The notes below the pieces were generated by a model. That model did no database searches, was not told the origin of the DNA, and worked only from the letters and a program-made list of their open reading frames with translations. Below, one piece after another: positions 1 to 9,600 of a stretch of DNA of 59,574 nucleotides. The stretch covers positions 1-59,574 of the forward strand of contig NZ_JANFNY010000028.1 in assembly GCF_024437745.1 (NCBI RefSeq), given 5' to 3'. Every line of letters starts with the position of its first letter. Position 1 is the first letter of the stretch. The translations under genes were made by a program, and so were the position numbers. The DNA is from Roseomonas sp. GC11 (GTDB taxonomy: Bacteria > Pseudomonadota > Alphaproteobacteria > Acetobacterales > Acetobacteraceae).

Positions 1-1
1 C

Positions 2-2068
2 GGTGTGGCCGCGCTGGCCACGCTCGGCCGCCTGCGCCGCCAGCTTGAGCTTCTGGAAGCCCAGGCCGGGGAGCCCGCCGGGGCCGCCGCCCTGCCCGCC
101 GCCCTGGCCATCGCCCTGCCGGCCGCCACGCGTGGCGATCTCGGGCCGCGGCTCGCGGGGCTGGCGGCGCGCCTCACCGCCCTGGCCGGGGAGGCCCCCG
201 CCGGGGCGGCGGAGGGCGGCGTGGAGGACACCGCCACCCTGGCAGCCGAGGCGCGTGAGGCCGCCGCCGCCGCCTGCGCCCTGGGGCAGGAGCCGCTGGA
301 GGCCCTGCTGCTGACGCTGGAGGACCTCGCCGACCGCGCCGCCGACCCGGATGCCGCCACGGCCCTGGCCCTCCAGGGCCCCGCCCTGGCCGAGCGGCTG
401 CACGCCCTGGCCGAGGGCCTGCCCGCCACCCCGCGTGCCTGGCCCGCCGCCGAGGAGGCCGGGGTGGCCGACCCGCGCCTGCCGCCCGCCTTCCGCGCGA
501 GCATGGGCGGCGCGGCGCGGGGCCGGGCGCTGGCCGCCCTGGCCGCCGGGCAGGCGCTGTTCGTCGCCCGCCTCGCCCTGGGGCGCGATGCGGCGGCGGA
601 GAATGCCATCGGCGCCTGGCTGCATGACGAGGCCGAGGTCCTGGCCAGCCGCAACCTGCCCGAGAGCGACCCGCCGGCGCTGGAGATCCTCTTCGCCAGC
701 GCGCGGGCGCATCCGGCGCTCGTCGCCCAGGCCACCGCGCTGGACCCGCGCGGGCATGTGCTGCGCGATCTCTCGCCCCTGCCGGAACCCGCCGCCGGGG
801 CGCCTGCCGATCCCGCGCCCGAACCCGCCGCCGAGACCCCCGCCGAGGCTTCCGTCGAGGCGTCTGTCGAGGCTGGGCCGGTGACCATGCGGGTGCGGCA
901 GGAGACGATCGACGGCATCATCAACCTCCAGGCCGAGCTGCGCGCCGCCGCGCTCTCCCTCGCCGAGGCGTTGCAGGAGGGGGGGGCGCGGGCCGGCCTC
1001 ACCCGGCTGGCGGCGCTGGAGCAATGGCTGCCCGCCAGCATGGCCGGGCAGCTGGCCGAGGTGCTGGACCGGCTGCGCCGCCACCAGGACGCGATGGAGG
1101 CGGCCGAGAGCCGCCTGACCCTCTCCCTCCGCCGGCTGGACGAGGCGGTGATGGAGCTGCGCGTGGTGCCGGTGGGCACGCTCTTCGCCCGGCTGCCGCG
1201 CGTCGCCCGCGCCGTGGCGCGCGCCAGCGGCAAGGATGTGGATCTGGTGCTGGAGGGGCAGGAGGTCGCCATCGACCGCGGCCTCGTGGAACTGCTGGCC
1301 GACCCGCTCCTGCATCTGGTGCGCAACGCGGTGGATCACGGGCTGGAAAGCCCCGCCGCCCGCCGTGCCGCCGGCAAGCCGGAGCGCGGCACGCTGCGTA
1401 TTTCCGCCGCCCGGCGCACCGGCCAGATCCGCGTCCGCGTCAGCGATGACGGGGCGGGGATCGACCGCGCCCGCGTGCTGGCGCGCGCCGTGGAGCGCGG
1501 GCTGGTCGAGCCCGCCCGTGCCGCCGCCCTGCCGGCTGAGGCGGTGCATGCCCTGCTGTTCCACCCCGGTTTTTCCACCGCCGAGGCGGTGACGGAAACC
1601 TCCGGCCGCGGCGTCGGGCTGGATGTGGTGCAGGAGGCCGTCCGCCGCGCCGGCGGCACGCTGGAGGTGGAGAGCGAGCCGGGCCAGGGCACCCGTTTCA
1701 CGCTGCGCCTGCCGCTTTCGGCGGCGGTGCAGTCGGTGCTGCTGGTGGAGGCGGGGGGGCACCCCTATGCCCTGCCCGCCGGCCGGGTGGAGGCGGTGCT
1801 GGAGGCCGCCGCCGTGCCGCCGGGCACGGAGATGCGCGACCTCGCCACCCTGCTGCACCTGCCGGAGGCGCGGCGCGGGGAGGGCGGCGTGGTGATGCTG
1901 CGCAGCGGCGGGCGGCTTATCGGCCTGTCGGTGGACCGCGTGCAGCGCCGTTCGGATTTGCTGCTCCGCCCCCTGCACCCGGCCCTGGCGGCCCTGCCTG
2001 GCATCGGCGGCGTGGGCGTGCTGGGCAATGGCGAGCCCGTGGTCTTGCTGGAACCCGACGCCCTGTAA
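2..2068 (+). CDS. CheA-like chemotaxis histidine kinase, 3' part (5' end outside window)
   Basis: The reading frame is open from the first bases of the window, so the true start probably lies upstream. The visible 687 or so residues show a CheA core. A P3 dimerisation segment begins near residue 292 (ETIDGIINLQAELR). The HATPase N box HLVRNAVDHGLE is near residue 437, the G1 box DDGAGID near 481 and the G2 box GRGVGLDVV near 534. A C-terminal CheW-like domain runs from about 573 to the end. CheA phosphorylates response regulators in receptor arrays or related signalling systems. The first 290 residues are Ala/Pro-rich and show no HxxKG phosphoacceptor motif, which would be upstream. No CheY, CheW or receptor gene follows, so the pathway output cannot be read from this window. 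An intrinsic terminator follows directly. Confidence 0.9.
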   Translation, partial: GVAALATLGRLRRQLELLEAQAGEPAGAAALPAALAIALPAATRGDLGPRLAGLAARLTALAGEAPAGAAEGGVEDTATLAAEAREAAAAACALGQEPLEALLLTLEDLADRAADPDAATALALQGPALAERLHALAEGLPATPRAWPAAEEAGVADPRLPPAFRASMGGAARGRALAALAAGQALFVARLALGRDAAAENAIGAWLHDEAEVLASRNLPESDPPALEILFASARAHPALVAQATALDPRGHVLRDLSPLPEPAAGAPADPAPEPAAETPAEASVEASVEAGPVTMRVRQETIDGIINLQAELRAAALSLAEALQEGGARAGLTRLAALEQWLPASMAGQLAEVLDRLRRHQDAMEAAESRLTLSLRRLDEAVMELRVVPVGTLFARLPRVARAVARASGKDVDLVLEGQEVAIDRGLVELLADPLLHLVRNAVDHGLESPAARRAAGKPERGTLRISAARRTGQIRVRVSDDGAGIDRARVLARAVERGLVEPARAAALPAEAVHALLFHPGFSTAEAVTETSGRGVGLDVVQEAVRRAGGTLEVESEPGQGTRFTLRLPLSAAVQSVLLVEAGGHPYALPAGRVEAVLEAAAVPPGTEMRDLATLLHLPEARRGEGGVVMLRSGGRLIGLSVDRVQRRSDLLLRPLHPALAALPGIGGVGVLGNGEPVVLLEPDAL

Positions 2069-2083
2069 AACGGAGGTGGGGGT

Positions 2084-2145
2084 CCGGGGGAACTCAGTTC
2101 CCCCGGCGGGAGGGCCAGGGAGGGCAGCGCCCTCCCTGTTTTTTT
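2084..2145 (+). terminator. Tandem palindromes ending in an intrinsic terminator after the CheA gene
   Basis: Two hairpins with 3-nt loops lie just after the stop codon. The first has 10-bp arms (2084-2093 and 2097-2106, loop TCA). The second has 9-bp arms (2117-2125 and 2129-2137, loop AGC) and is followed by G and seven T, a classic rho-independent terminator on the + strand. An 11-bp tandem duplication (2172-2182, 2183-2193) follows in the gap before the convergent DoxX gene. Confidence 0.75.
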
Positions 2146-2246
2146 GGGGAGGCAGGCCGGGGGAATGAATTCCCAATAACCTCCCAATAACCTCCCCTTG
2201 GCCCCCTTCTTTTTCCTGCCAGGGCCAGCGGCCGCTGGCCGCCGGC

Positions 2247-2630
2247 TCAGCGCTTGTCGAGCGCCAGGGCGCCGGGGCCGGAGAAGACGAGGTAGAGGAA
2301 GACGAAGCAGAACAGCACCGCCCCATCGCCGCCATTCAGCACCGGGTAGAAGCTCTTCGGCGCATGGGAGAGGAAATAGGCGAAGGCCATCAGCCCCGAC
2401 AGCACAAAGGCCACCGGCCGGGTGAACAGGCCCAGCACCAGCAGGGCGCCGCCGCCGATCTCCAGCAGGGCCGCGAACCAGGTGAGGGTGAAGGTGCCCG
2501 ACAGCCCCCAGGGCGGCGGGGCCGGGAAGCCGAACAGCTTCTGCGTGCCATGGGCGATGAAGAGCAGGGCGCTCATGATGCGCAGGGCGGCCAGCACATA
2601 GGGGGCAAAGCGGTTCAGGTTTGCGGTCAC
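2247..2630 (-). CDS. DoxX family membrane protein
   Basis: 127 residues with four predicted membrane segments, the usual DoxX size. The N-terminal part has the family-typical stretch RIMSALLFIAHGTQKLFG, and a second segment reads LLEIGGGALLVLGLFTRP. DoxX-type proteins sit in the inner membrane and have been linked to quinone or thiol redox functions, but the substrate cannot be read from sequence. The gene is convergent with the CheA-like gene and lies about 80 bp upstream of nothing on its own strand except the end of the ABC permease gene at 2710, whose transcription could run into it. Confidence 0.85.
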   Translation of the reverse strand: MTANLNRFAPYVLAALRIMSALLFIAHGTQKLFGFPAPPPWGLSGTFTLTWFAALLEIGGGALLVLGLFTRPVAFVLSGLMAFAYFLSHAPKSFYPVLNGGDGAVLFCFVFLYLVFSGPGALALDKR

Positions 2631-2709
2631 AGATGTCTCCCGATCGAGGGCGGAGCCGCTGCCCCGCCGCGCTCCAGATAGGGCGGCAGGGGGAAGATGA
2701 AAACCATTC

Positions 2710-4356
2710 TCAGTTCAGCCAGGGCAGCGTCCCCGCCGGCAGGCGCCGGCCGAGCAGGGTGGCCAGCGCCATCAGCCCCGCCACCAGCAGCAGGGCCAGG
2801 CAGGACACCGCCGCCGCCTGCGCCCCCTGGCCGCCATCCTGGAGGTTGAACACCAGCAGGCCCAGCGTCTGCGTCCCCGGCCCCTGGAGGAGGGAACTGA
2901 CCGTCACCTCATTGACGGCCAGCAGCACCACGAGCAGGGCGCCCGCCGCGAGCGCCGGGGCCAGCAGCGGCAGATGGATGGCGCGCAGGCGCATCAGCGG
3001 CCCGGCGCCCAGGCTTTGCGCCGCGCGGTCCAGCGCCGGGTCCAGCCGGGCCGCCGCCGCCGCCACGGGGCGCAGCGCCAGCGCCTGGAAGCGCGTGAGA
3101 TAGGCGAAGAGGATCAGCGCCAGCGTGCCATAGACCATGCCGCCGCCGGGCAGGCCGAGCACCAGCAGGATGGCCGCCACGGCGGTGCAGGCGCCGGGCA
3201 GGGCATAGGGCAGGTCGGCCCCCAGGCTGGCCCAGCGCACCACCCGCCGGTTCAGGGAGAGCGCCACCGGCAGCGCCGCCAGCGCCAGCAGCAGCGCCGC
3301 GCCACAGGCCAGCAGCAGCGAATTGCCGAAGGCCGCCAGCGTATGCGCCCCCGGCGCCAGGGCAGCGGCGAAATGCCGCGCCGTGGCGCTCTCGGCGGAG
3401 AGCGGCACGCCCATGGCCGGCACCAGCGCGGCGCAGAGCAGCGCCGCCATCGGCAGCGCCAGCACCGCCAGCAGATAGAGGCCGAGTGGCAGCAGGGCGA
3501 GGCGGCTTCCCCGCGTGGCGGGCAGCGGCTGGAAGGGTTTTCCCGCTTTCCACGTGGCGCCGCGCGCGGCGCGGAACTGCGCCAGCAGCCCCGGCAGGGC
3601 CAGCGCCGCCAGCAGCAGCGAGAGCGCCGCCACCTGTGCCAGCGCCGCCGGGCCGGTGGCGGAAAGCCGCTGCCAGATCAGCACCGTCAGCAGCGGGTAG
3701 CGCGCCGGGATGCCGAGCAGCGCGGCGATGCCGAAATTGCCCAGCGCCGCCACGAAGGCCAGCCCCAGCCCGGCCAGCAGCCCCGGCATGAGCAGCGGCC
3801 AGATCACACGCCGCAGCAGGAAGCCGCGCCCGGCGCCCAGGCTCTGCGCCGCCTGCACCAGCTCGCCCGGCAGCCGCCGCGCCAGCGCGGCCAGGGAGAG
3901 CAGCACCAGCGGCGCCCCCTGGATCCCCAGCAGCAGGATCATGCCGCCCGGCCCGTGGAAGGGGTTGGGCGTGCCGAGCGGCGGCGCGAGGCCCAGCGCC
4001 AGCAGCAGCGGAGAGGAGGGGCCGCCCATCTGGCTGAAGCCCAGCGCCAGGATCTGCGGCGGCACCAGCAGCGGCAGGATGCAGAAGAAGATCAGCGCCC
4101 GCCGCCCCGGCACGGCGCGCAGCAGCAGCAGCCCGGCCTGCGCCACGCCCAGCGCGGCGGCGAGCAGCGCGGCGCCCCCCGCCACCAGCAGGCTGCGCCA
4201 GGCGGCGCGCCAGACGGCGGCATCCTGCGCCAGCGCCACCAGGGCCGGGCCGGCGGCCTCCGCCAGCAGGCGCAGTGAGGGCGCGAGGCCCACCACCGCC
4301 AGCCAGAGCAGGGCCACCCAGCCCAGCGCAGGGAGGCGGTTGAACATGTTCGGCAT
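2710..4356 (-). CDS. Iron(III)-type ABC transporter permease, two fused permease halves
   Basis: 548 residues, FbpB/ThiP-like length, with two permease domains of about six membrane segments each. Each half carries an EAA-loop signature for ATPase contact: AAQSLGAGRGFLLRRVIWP in the first and RAAQSLGAGPLMRLRAIHLP in the second. The start is placed at MPNMFNRLPALGW (4356). The frame stays open to 4638, but that extension only translates the palindromic repeats at 4422-4631 into SPPRNNDP copies and is not believed coding. The matching binding-protein gene lies upstream on the same strand. No ATP-binding subunit is adjacent, so the system must borrow an ATPase from elsewhere or be incomplete. 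Substrate is probably ferric iron or an organophosphonate, by family. Confidence 0.85.
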   Translation of the reverse strand: MPNMFNRLPALGWVALLWLAVVGLAPSLRLLAEAAGPALVALAQDAAVWRAAWRSLLVAGGAALLAAALGVAQAGLLLLRAVPGRRALIFFCILPLLVPPQILALGFSQMGGPSSPLLLALGLAPPLGTPNPFHGPGGMILLLGIQGAPLVLLSLAALARRLPGELVQAAQSLGAGRGFLLRRVIWPLLMPGLLAGLGLAFVAALGNFGIAALLGIPARYPLLTVLIWQRLSATGPAALAQVAALSLLLAALALPGLLAQFRAARGATWKAGKPFQPLPATRGSRLALLPLGLYLLAVLALPMAALLCAALVPAMGVPLSAESATARHFAAALAPGAHTLAAFGNSLLLACGAALLLALAALPVALSLNRRVVRWASLGADLPYALPGACTAVAAILLVLGLPGGGMVYGTLALILFAYLTRFQALALRPVAAAAARLDPALDRAAQSLGAGPLMRLRAIHLPLLAPALAAGALLVVLLAVNEVTVSSLLQGPGTQTLGLLVFNLQDGGQGAQAAAVSCLALLLVAGLMALATLLGRRLPAGTLPWLN

Positions 4357-4421
4357 GCGCCATCCCCGGTCCGGCGACCCAGGGGGAATGGCGGCCGGGG
4401 CGGGGGCGGTCAACCGGGGGG

Positions 4422-4631
4422 CCGGATCGTTGTTCCTGGGAGGGCTCCGCCCTCCCAGACCCGGATCATTGTTCCTGGGAGGGCTCCGCCCTCCCAGACC
4501 CTCCGGCCGGGGGGACAGGGTCCCCCCGGACCCCGCCATCAGTGGGTAACGAACTGAACGCGGGGTCCCCCCAGGGAAAACTCGGGGTGGCCGTGCCACC
4601 CCGGCGGGGGGTGCGGGGGGCGGAGCCCCCT
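4422..4631. repeat. Cluster of five palindromes including a 39-bp tandem duplication
   Basis: A 39-bp unit occurs twice in tandem (4422-4460 and 4461-4499) with one mismatch. Each copy holds a 10-bp-arm palindrome with a TCC loop (4436-4458 and 4475-4497). Three further palindromes follow: 4507-4529 (loop AGG), 4573-4593 (loop CGT) and 4616-4630 (loop GGA). All have 3-nt loops. The cluster separates a binding-protein gene from its permease gene, both on the minus strand, so it could stabilise or attenuate the operon transcript. The palindrome at 4573 shares its GGGGTGGC/GCCACCCC arms with one at 32405. Confidence 0.85.
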
Positions 4632-4634
4632 GCA

Positions 4635-5657
4635 TCACTGCCCCATGATCTGATTGAACTTCTTCAGATCGGCCTCGGCCTCCGCGCTGGCGCGGGCGGC
4701 GTCGAAGGGCAGCAGGCGCAGCGTCTTCGGGTCAGGGAAGCCGGCCGGCGGCGCCACGGCGGGGTCCGCCGGCAGGAAGCCCTGGCTGGCCGCCAGCTCC
4801 TGCCCCGGCCGCGACAGCAGGAAGGAAATGAAGGCCGCCGCCGCGCGCGGGTTCTGGCTGCTCTTCAGGATGGCCGCCGGCTCGGTGATGGCGCTGGCAC
4901 CTTCCTCCGGCACGATGAAGCGCACCGGCGCGCCCTTCGCCGCCTCGCGGATCGGCATGTAGTCCACGACGATGCCGAAGGCGCGCTCGCCCCCCGCCAC
5001 GGCCTGCATCACCGCGCCATTGCCGCCGCGCGGCTGCAGCCCGGCGGCGCCCAGCTTCTCCCAGTAGGCCCAGCCCAGGCCCGGCGTCTGCGCCACCGCC
5101 TGCACATGGATCGCCGCCGCGCCGGAGACGCTGGGGGAGGGCATGGCCGTCAGGTTGCGCGCCTCGGGCCGCAGCAGGTCGGCCCAGCTTTTCGGCGTGA
5201 AGGGGGCGCGGGTGTTCATCACGATGCCGGTGGTCAGCAGCTTGGTGCCGAAATAGCTGCGCCCCGGATCATGCCGGTCCGCCGGGGTGCCGGCGATGTC
5301 CACCTCCGGGCTCGGGCGCAGCAGCCCTTCCTTCTTCAGCCCCTCGAAGGTCAGGCTGTCGGCCAGCAGCAGCACATCGGCCCTGGGCGCGCCGGCGGCG
5401 ATCTCGGCGCGCAGCCGCGGCAGGATCTGGTTGGTGCCGCCGCGGATCCACTCCACCTGCACCTGCGGGTGGCGCTGGCGGAACATCTCCACCGTGCGGG
5501 CCGCGTCCGGCTCCAGCTGGCTGGTGTAGAGCACGAGCCGGCCGGAGGGCTCGCCCGCCCCCGCCCCCGCCCCTTGCGCCCGCGCCCGGCCGGAGACGAC
5601 CCAGGGCGCGGCCAGGGTGGAGAGGCCAAGGAGGAGGAAGCTGGCGCGCCGCATCAT
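4635..5657 (-). CDS. Periplasmic binding protein of an iron-type ABC transporter
   Basis: 340 residues with an N-terminal export signal (RR followed by a hydrophobic run, cleavage near GRARA-Q). The mature start RLVLYTSQLEPDAARTVEMF is typical of ferric-iron and phosphonate-type class II binding proteins (FbpA, IdiA, AfuA-like). It would capture the ligand in the periplasm and deliver it to the permease encoded immediately downstream (2710-4356). Family members use tyrosine clusters to bind iron directly or via carbonate, but I could not confirm such a cluster here, so the ligand stays open. The gap to the permease holds the palindrome cluster. Confidence 0.85.
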   Translation of the reverse strand: MMRRASFLLLGLSTLAAPWVVSGRARAQGAGAGAGEPSGRLVLYTSQLEPDAARTVEMFRQRHPQVQVEWIRGGTNQILPRLRAEIAAGAPRADVLLLADSLTFEGLKKEGLLRPSPEVDIAGTPADRHDPGRSYFGTKLLTTGIVMNTRAPFTPKSWADLLRPEARNLTAMPSPSVSGAAAIHVQAVAQTPGLGWAYWEKLGAAGLQPRGGNGAVMQAVAGGERAFGIVVDYMPIREAAKGAPVRFIVPEEGASAITEPAAILKSSQNPRAAAAFISFLLSRPGQELAASQGFLPADPAVAPPAGFPDPKTLRLLPFDAARASAEAEADLKKFNQIMGQ

Positions 5658-5817
5658 TCCGGGGTGTCCTCGTTGCGTGGGTCTCGCTGGCGCCTCACCT
5701 AGCGGCAGAGGTGCCGCCCGTGCAGGGGGGGCGCGTGAAGTTTCAGTGACTCCCGCGCGTGTTTACAGCCGGGGAGGCCGCACCTAATGAGGGAGGCAGC
5801 AGGCGGGAGGGACCGGA

Positions 5818-6666
5818 ATGGGCGTGCCAGACACGACTGGGCCAGACACGACTGGGCCAGACACGACTGGGCCAGACGAGACCCGGGAAGACGACATCCT
5901 GTTCGAGACCCTGGAGGGCGGCCTGCGGCGCGTCACCTTCAACCGGCCGCAGGCGCGCAACGCCTTCACCTTCGCCATGTATGAGCGCCTGGCCGCCTTC
6001 TGCGCCGAGGTGGCGGAGGACCGCGCCACCCGCGCCATCATCCTGACCGGGGCGGGGGGCAGGGCCTTCGCCGCCGGGACGGACATCAACCAGTTCCGCG
6101 CCTTCCGCACGCCGGAGGACGCCATCGCCTATGAGGAGCGCGTGGGCCGCGTCATCGCCGCGCTGGAGGCCTGCCCGAAGCCGACCATCGCCGCCATCGA
6201 GGGCGCCTGCACCGGCGGCGGCGGCGCCCTGGCCGCGGCCTGCGACATCCGCATCGCGGGCGCCAATGCGCGCTTCGGCTTCCCCATCGCCCGCACGCTG
6301 GGCAACACGCTGTCCATGGGGGCGCTGTCGCGGCTGGTGGCGCTGGTCGGCCCGGCGCGGACCAAGGAGATGATCTTCACCGCCCGCCTGCTCGACGCCG
6401 GGGAGGCCCTGGCCGCCGGGCTGGTGCAGGAGGTGGTGCCCGAGGGCGGCGATGTGCAGGCCCGCGCGCTGGAGATGGCCCGCGCCATCGCCGCCAACGC
6501 GCCGCTGACGCTGCGCGCCATCAAGGAGGCGGTGTCCCGCCTGCGCCCGCAGATCACCTCCGAGGAGGGGCGGGACCTCATCCTGATGTGCTACATGAGC
6601 CAGGATTTCCGCGAAGGCATGGATGCCTTCCTGAACAAGCGCCCGCCGGTCTGGAAGGGCGAGTGA
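5818..6666 (+). CDS. Enoyl-CoA hydratase/isomerase (crotonase) family protein
   Basis: 282 residues. The crotonase fold is clear: an oxyanion-hole segment AFAAGTDINQF near residue 80 and the second hole ACTGGGGALAAACDIRIA near 125. The position where hydratases carry the first catalytic Glu (FGxPE) reads FGFPIA here, so a classical syn-hydration mechanism is doubtful. It could instead be an isomerase, lyase or thioesterase of the superfamily. The N-terminus has three PDTTG repeats encoded by a 15-bp tandem repeat, which is not part of the fold; translation from a later codon is possible. The next gene, a YdiJ-like dehydrogenase, starts 13 bp downstream, so the two are probably cotranscribed. 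Confidence 0.85.
   Translation: MGVPDTTGPDTTGPDTTGPDETREDDILFETLEGGLRRVTFNRPQARNAFTFAMYERLAAFCAEVAEDRATRAIILTGAGGRAFAAGTDINQFRAFRTPEDAIAYEERVGRVIAALEACPKPTIAAIEGACTGGGGALAAACDIRIAGANARFGFPIARTLGNTLSMGALSRLVALVGPARTKEMIFTARLLDAGEALAAGLVQEVVPEGGDVQARALEMARAIAANAPLTLRAIKEAVSRLRPQITSEEGRDLILMCYMSQDFREGMDAFLNKRPPVWKGE
5827..5871. repeat. 15-bp tandem repeat, three perfect copies, inside the crotonase gene
   Basis: CCAGACACGACTGGG occurs three times without mismatch just after the start codon, encoding (PDTTG)3, followed by a degenerate partial copy. The unit is a multiple of three, so copy-number change would keep the frame. See the general finding on tandem duplications. Confidence 0.95.
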
Positions 6667-6679
6667 GAGCAGCGACGCG

Positions 6680-9600
6680 ATGATCCCCCGCCTTTCGGAC
6701 CTGCCGGCCCCCGCCACCCCGGCGCTGGCCTTCCTGGATGAACTGCGCCTGCGGGGCTTCGAGGGCGACCTCTCCGCCGCCTTCGACGACCGGCTGGTGA
6801 TGGCCACCGACAATTCCATCTACCAGCGCCAGCCCCAGGCCGTCGTCTTCCCGCGCGGGGCGGAGGATCTCACCCGCATCGCCAAAGTGGCGGCCGATCC
6901 GCGCTTCCACGGCGTCGCCATCACCCCGCGCGGCGGCGGCACCGGCACCAATGGCCAGTCGCTGACGGAGGGCATCGTCGTCGATGTCTCCCGCCACATG
7001 AACCGGCTGCTGGAGGTGAACGCGGCGGAAGGCTGGGTGCGCGTGCAGCCCGGCCTGGTGAAGGACGCGCTGAACGCCGCGCTGAAGCCGCTCGGCCTGT
7101 TCTTCGCGCCGGAATGCTCCACCAGCAACCGCGCGACGCTCGGCGGCATGATCTCCACCGATGCCTGCGGCCAGGGGTCCTGCCTCTATGGCAAGACGCG
7201 GGATCACGTGCTGGCGCTCTCCGTCGTGCTGATGGACGGCACGCTGTGGGAGAGCCGGCCGCTGGAGGCGGAGGAGCTCGCCCGCGTGGCGCGGCGGCAG
7301 GACATGGTGGGCGCCATCCACCGCGTGGCCGACGGCATCGCCCGCGAGCAGGCGGCGCTGATCGCCGAGCGCTTCCCGCCGCTCAACCGCTGCCTGACGG
7401 GCTATGACCTCGCCCATCTGCGCGATGCGGCGGGGCGCTTCAACCTGAACTCCCTGCTCTGCGGCGCGGAGGGGACGCTGGCGATGATCGCCGAGGCGAA
7501 GATCCGCGTCCTGCCCATCCCAAAGCGCAGCGCCCTGATCAACCTGCGCTACGACAGTTTCGACGCCGCCCTGCGCGATGCCCGCACCCTGATGGCGCTC
7601 GGCGCCGCCTCGGTGGAGACGGTGGATTCCAAGGTGCTCGGCCTCGCGCGCGGGGATATCGTCTGGGGCGGCATCGCCGAGTTTTTCCCGGATGATCCGG
7701 AAGGCCCCGCCGCCGGCATCAACCTCATCGAATTCGTCGGCGACAGCGAGGCGGAGGTGCGCGCGAAGCTCGGCCCCGTCGAGGCCCTGCTGGCGGCGGA
7801 GGGCCGCGCCTTCGGCCGCCGCGGCCACACCCTCGCCTGGGACGCGGCGGGCGAGCGCATCCAGGGCATGCGCAAGCGCGGTGTCGGCCTGCTCGGCAAC
7901 ATGAAGGGCGAGAAGCGGCCCATCCCCTTCGTCGAGGACACCGCCGTCCCGCCTGAGAACCTCGCCGACTACATCGCCGAGTTCCGGGCGGCGCTGGACC
8001 GGCGCGGGCTGGAATACGGCATGTTCGGCCATGTCGATGCCGGCGTGCTCCATGTCCGCCCCGCCATCGACATGAAGGCCGAGGGGGCCGAGCGGCTCAT
8101 CCGCGAGGTCTCGGACGAGGTCTTCGCCCTGACCCGCAAATATGGCGGGCTGCTCTGGGGCGAGCACGGCAAGGGCGTGCGCTCCGAATACGTGCCGGAG
8201 GTCTTCGGCCCGCTCTACCCGGCGTTGCAGGCGGTGAAGGCGGCCTTCGACCCGCGCAACCAGCTCAACCCCGGCAAGATCGCCGCCCCGGATGGCGAGG
8301 CCCTGCTGGCCATCGACCGCGTGCCGATGCGCGGCCAGCTCGACCGCACCATCCCCGCCCCCGTGCGCGCCGCCTATGACGAGGCGCTGCACTGCAACGG
8401 CAATGGCGCCTGCTTCAACTACGACACGCAGGATGCCATGTGCCCCTCCTTCAAGGTGACGGGCGACCGCCGCCACTCGCCGAAGGGGCGCGCCAGCCTG
8501 TTCCGCGAATGGCTGCGCCAGCTCGCCGCCGCCGGGGTGGACCCGACGGCGGAGGCGGCGCGGCTGCAATCCGCCAGCCTCTGGCGGGAGTTCCCGGCCC
8601 GCCTGCGCAACACCCTGGCGCTGCGGCGGGGGGAGGCGGATTTCTCCCACCAGGTGAAGCAGGCCATGGATGGCTGCCTCGCCTGCAAATCCTGCTCCGG
8701 CCAGTGCCCGATCAAGGTGGATGTGCCGGGCTTCCGCGCGAAGTTCCTGGAGATCTACCACGGCCGCTACCTGCGCCCGCTGCGCGACTACCTGCTGGGT
8801 GGGCTGGAAGCGGCCCTGCCGCTGGCCGCCCGCCTGCCGGGGCTGATGAACGCCGTGCTGGGCAGCGCCCCCGGCCGCGCCATCGGCCGCCGCCTCGGCC
8901 TCGTGGATGCGCCTCTCTTCACCGGCATCGACCTGCTGGACGCCGCCGCGGCGCGCGGCATTCTGCTCGCTTCGCCCGAGGCGCTGCTTGCCGTGCCCCA
9001 GGCGGAGCGGGAGCGCCATGTGGTGCTGGTGCAGGACGCCTTCACCAGCCATTTCGAGACGGGTCTGGTCCTCGACCTCGCCGAGGCCCTCTCGCGCATG
9101 GGCTTCACCCCCTGGCTGGCGCCCTACCGGCCCAATGGCAAGCCGCTGCACGTGCATGGCTTCCTCGCCGCCTTCCGCCGCCAGGCGCGCGACAATGCCG
9201 CCATGCTGCGCGGCCTCGCCGCCAGCGGCATCGCCCTGGTCGGGCTCGACCCCTCCATGACCCTGACCTATCGCGGCGAATACCAGGGGCTGGAGGCGCC
9301 GCCCGTGCTGTTACCCCAGGAATTCCTCGCCAGCCGCCTGCCGCTGCTGCCCCAGCTTTCACCCGGCGAGGGTTTTTCCCTGTTGCCCCACTGCACCGAG
9401 CGGACCAACGCCGCCGCCTCGCTGAAGGACTGGCAGGCGGTGTTCATGCGCCTCGGCGCGCCGCTCACCCTGCTGGCCTCCGGCTGCTGCGGCATGGCCG
9501 GCACCTATGGGCATGAGGCCGAGCACCGCGAGACATCCGAGCGGCTCTATGACCTCTCCTGGCGCGGGCATGTGGCGCGGCAGGGAGAGCGCCTCCTCGC

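Noticed and set aside
4357-4638. N-terminal extension of the iron-type permease
   Set aside because: The extra 94 codons only translate palindromes and a 39-bp duplication. The membrane protein begins naturally at 4356.
6578-9157. 859-codon open frame on the minus strand opposite the YdiJ-like gene
   Set aside because: It is antisense to a gene with clear FAD and Fe-S motifs. Its translation is low-complexity (His/Gly/Gln/Ala/Arg-rich) as expected from GC-rich mirror frames.
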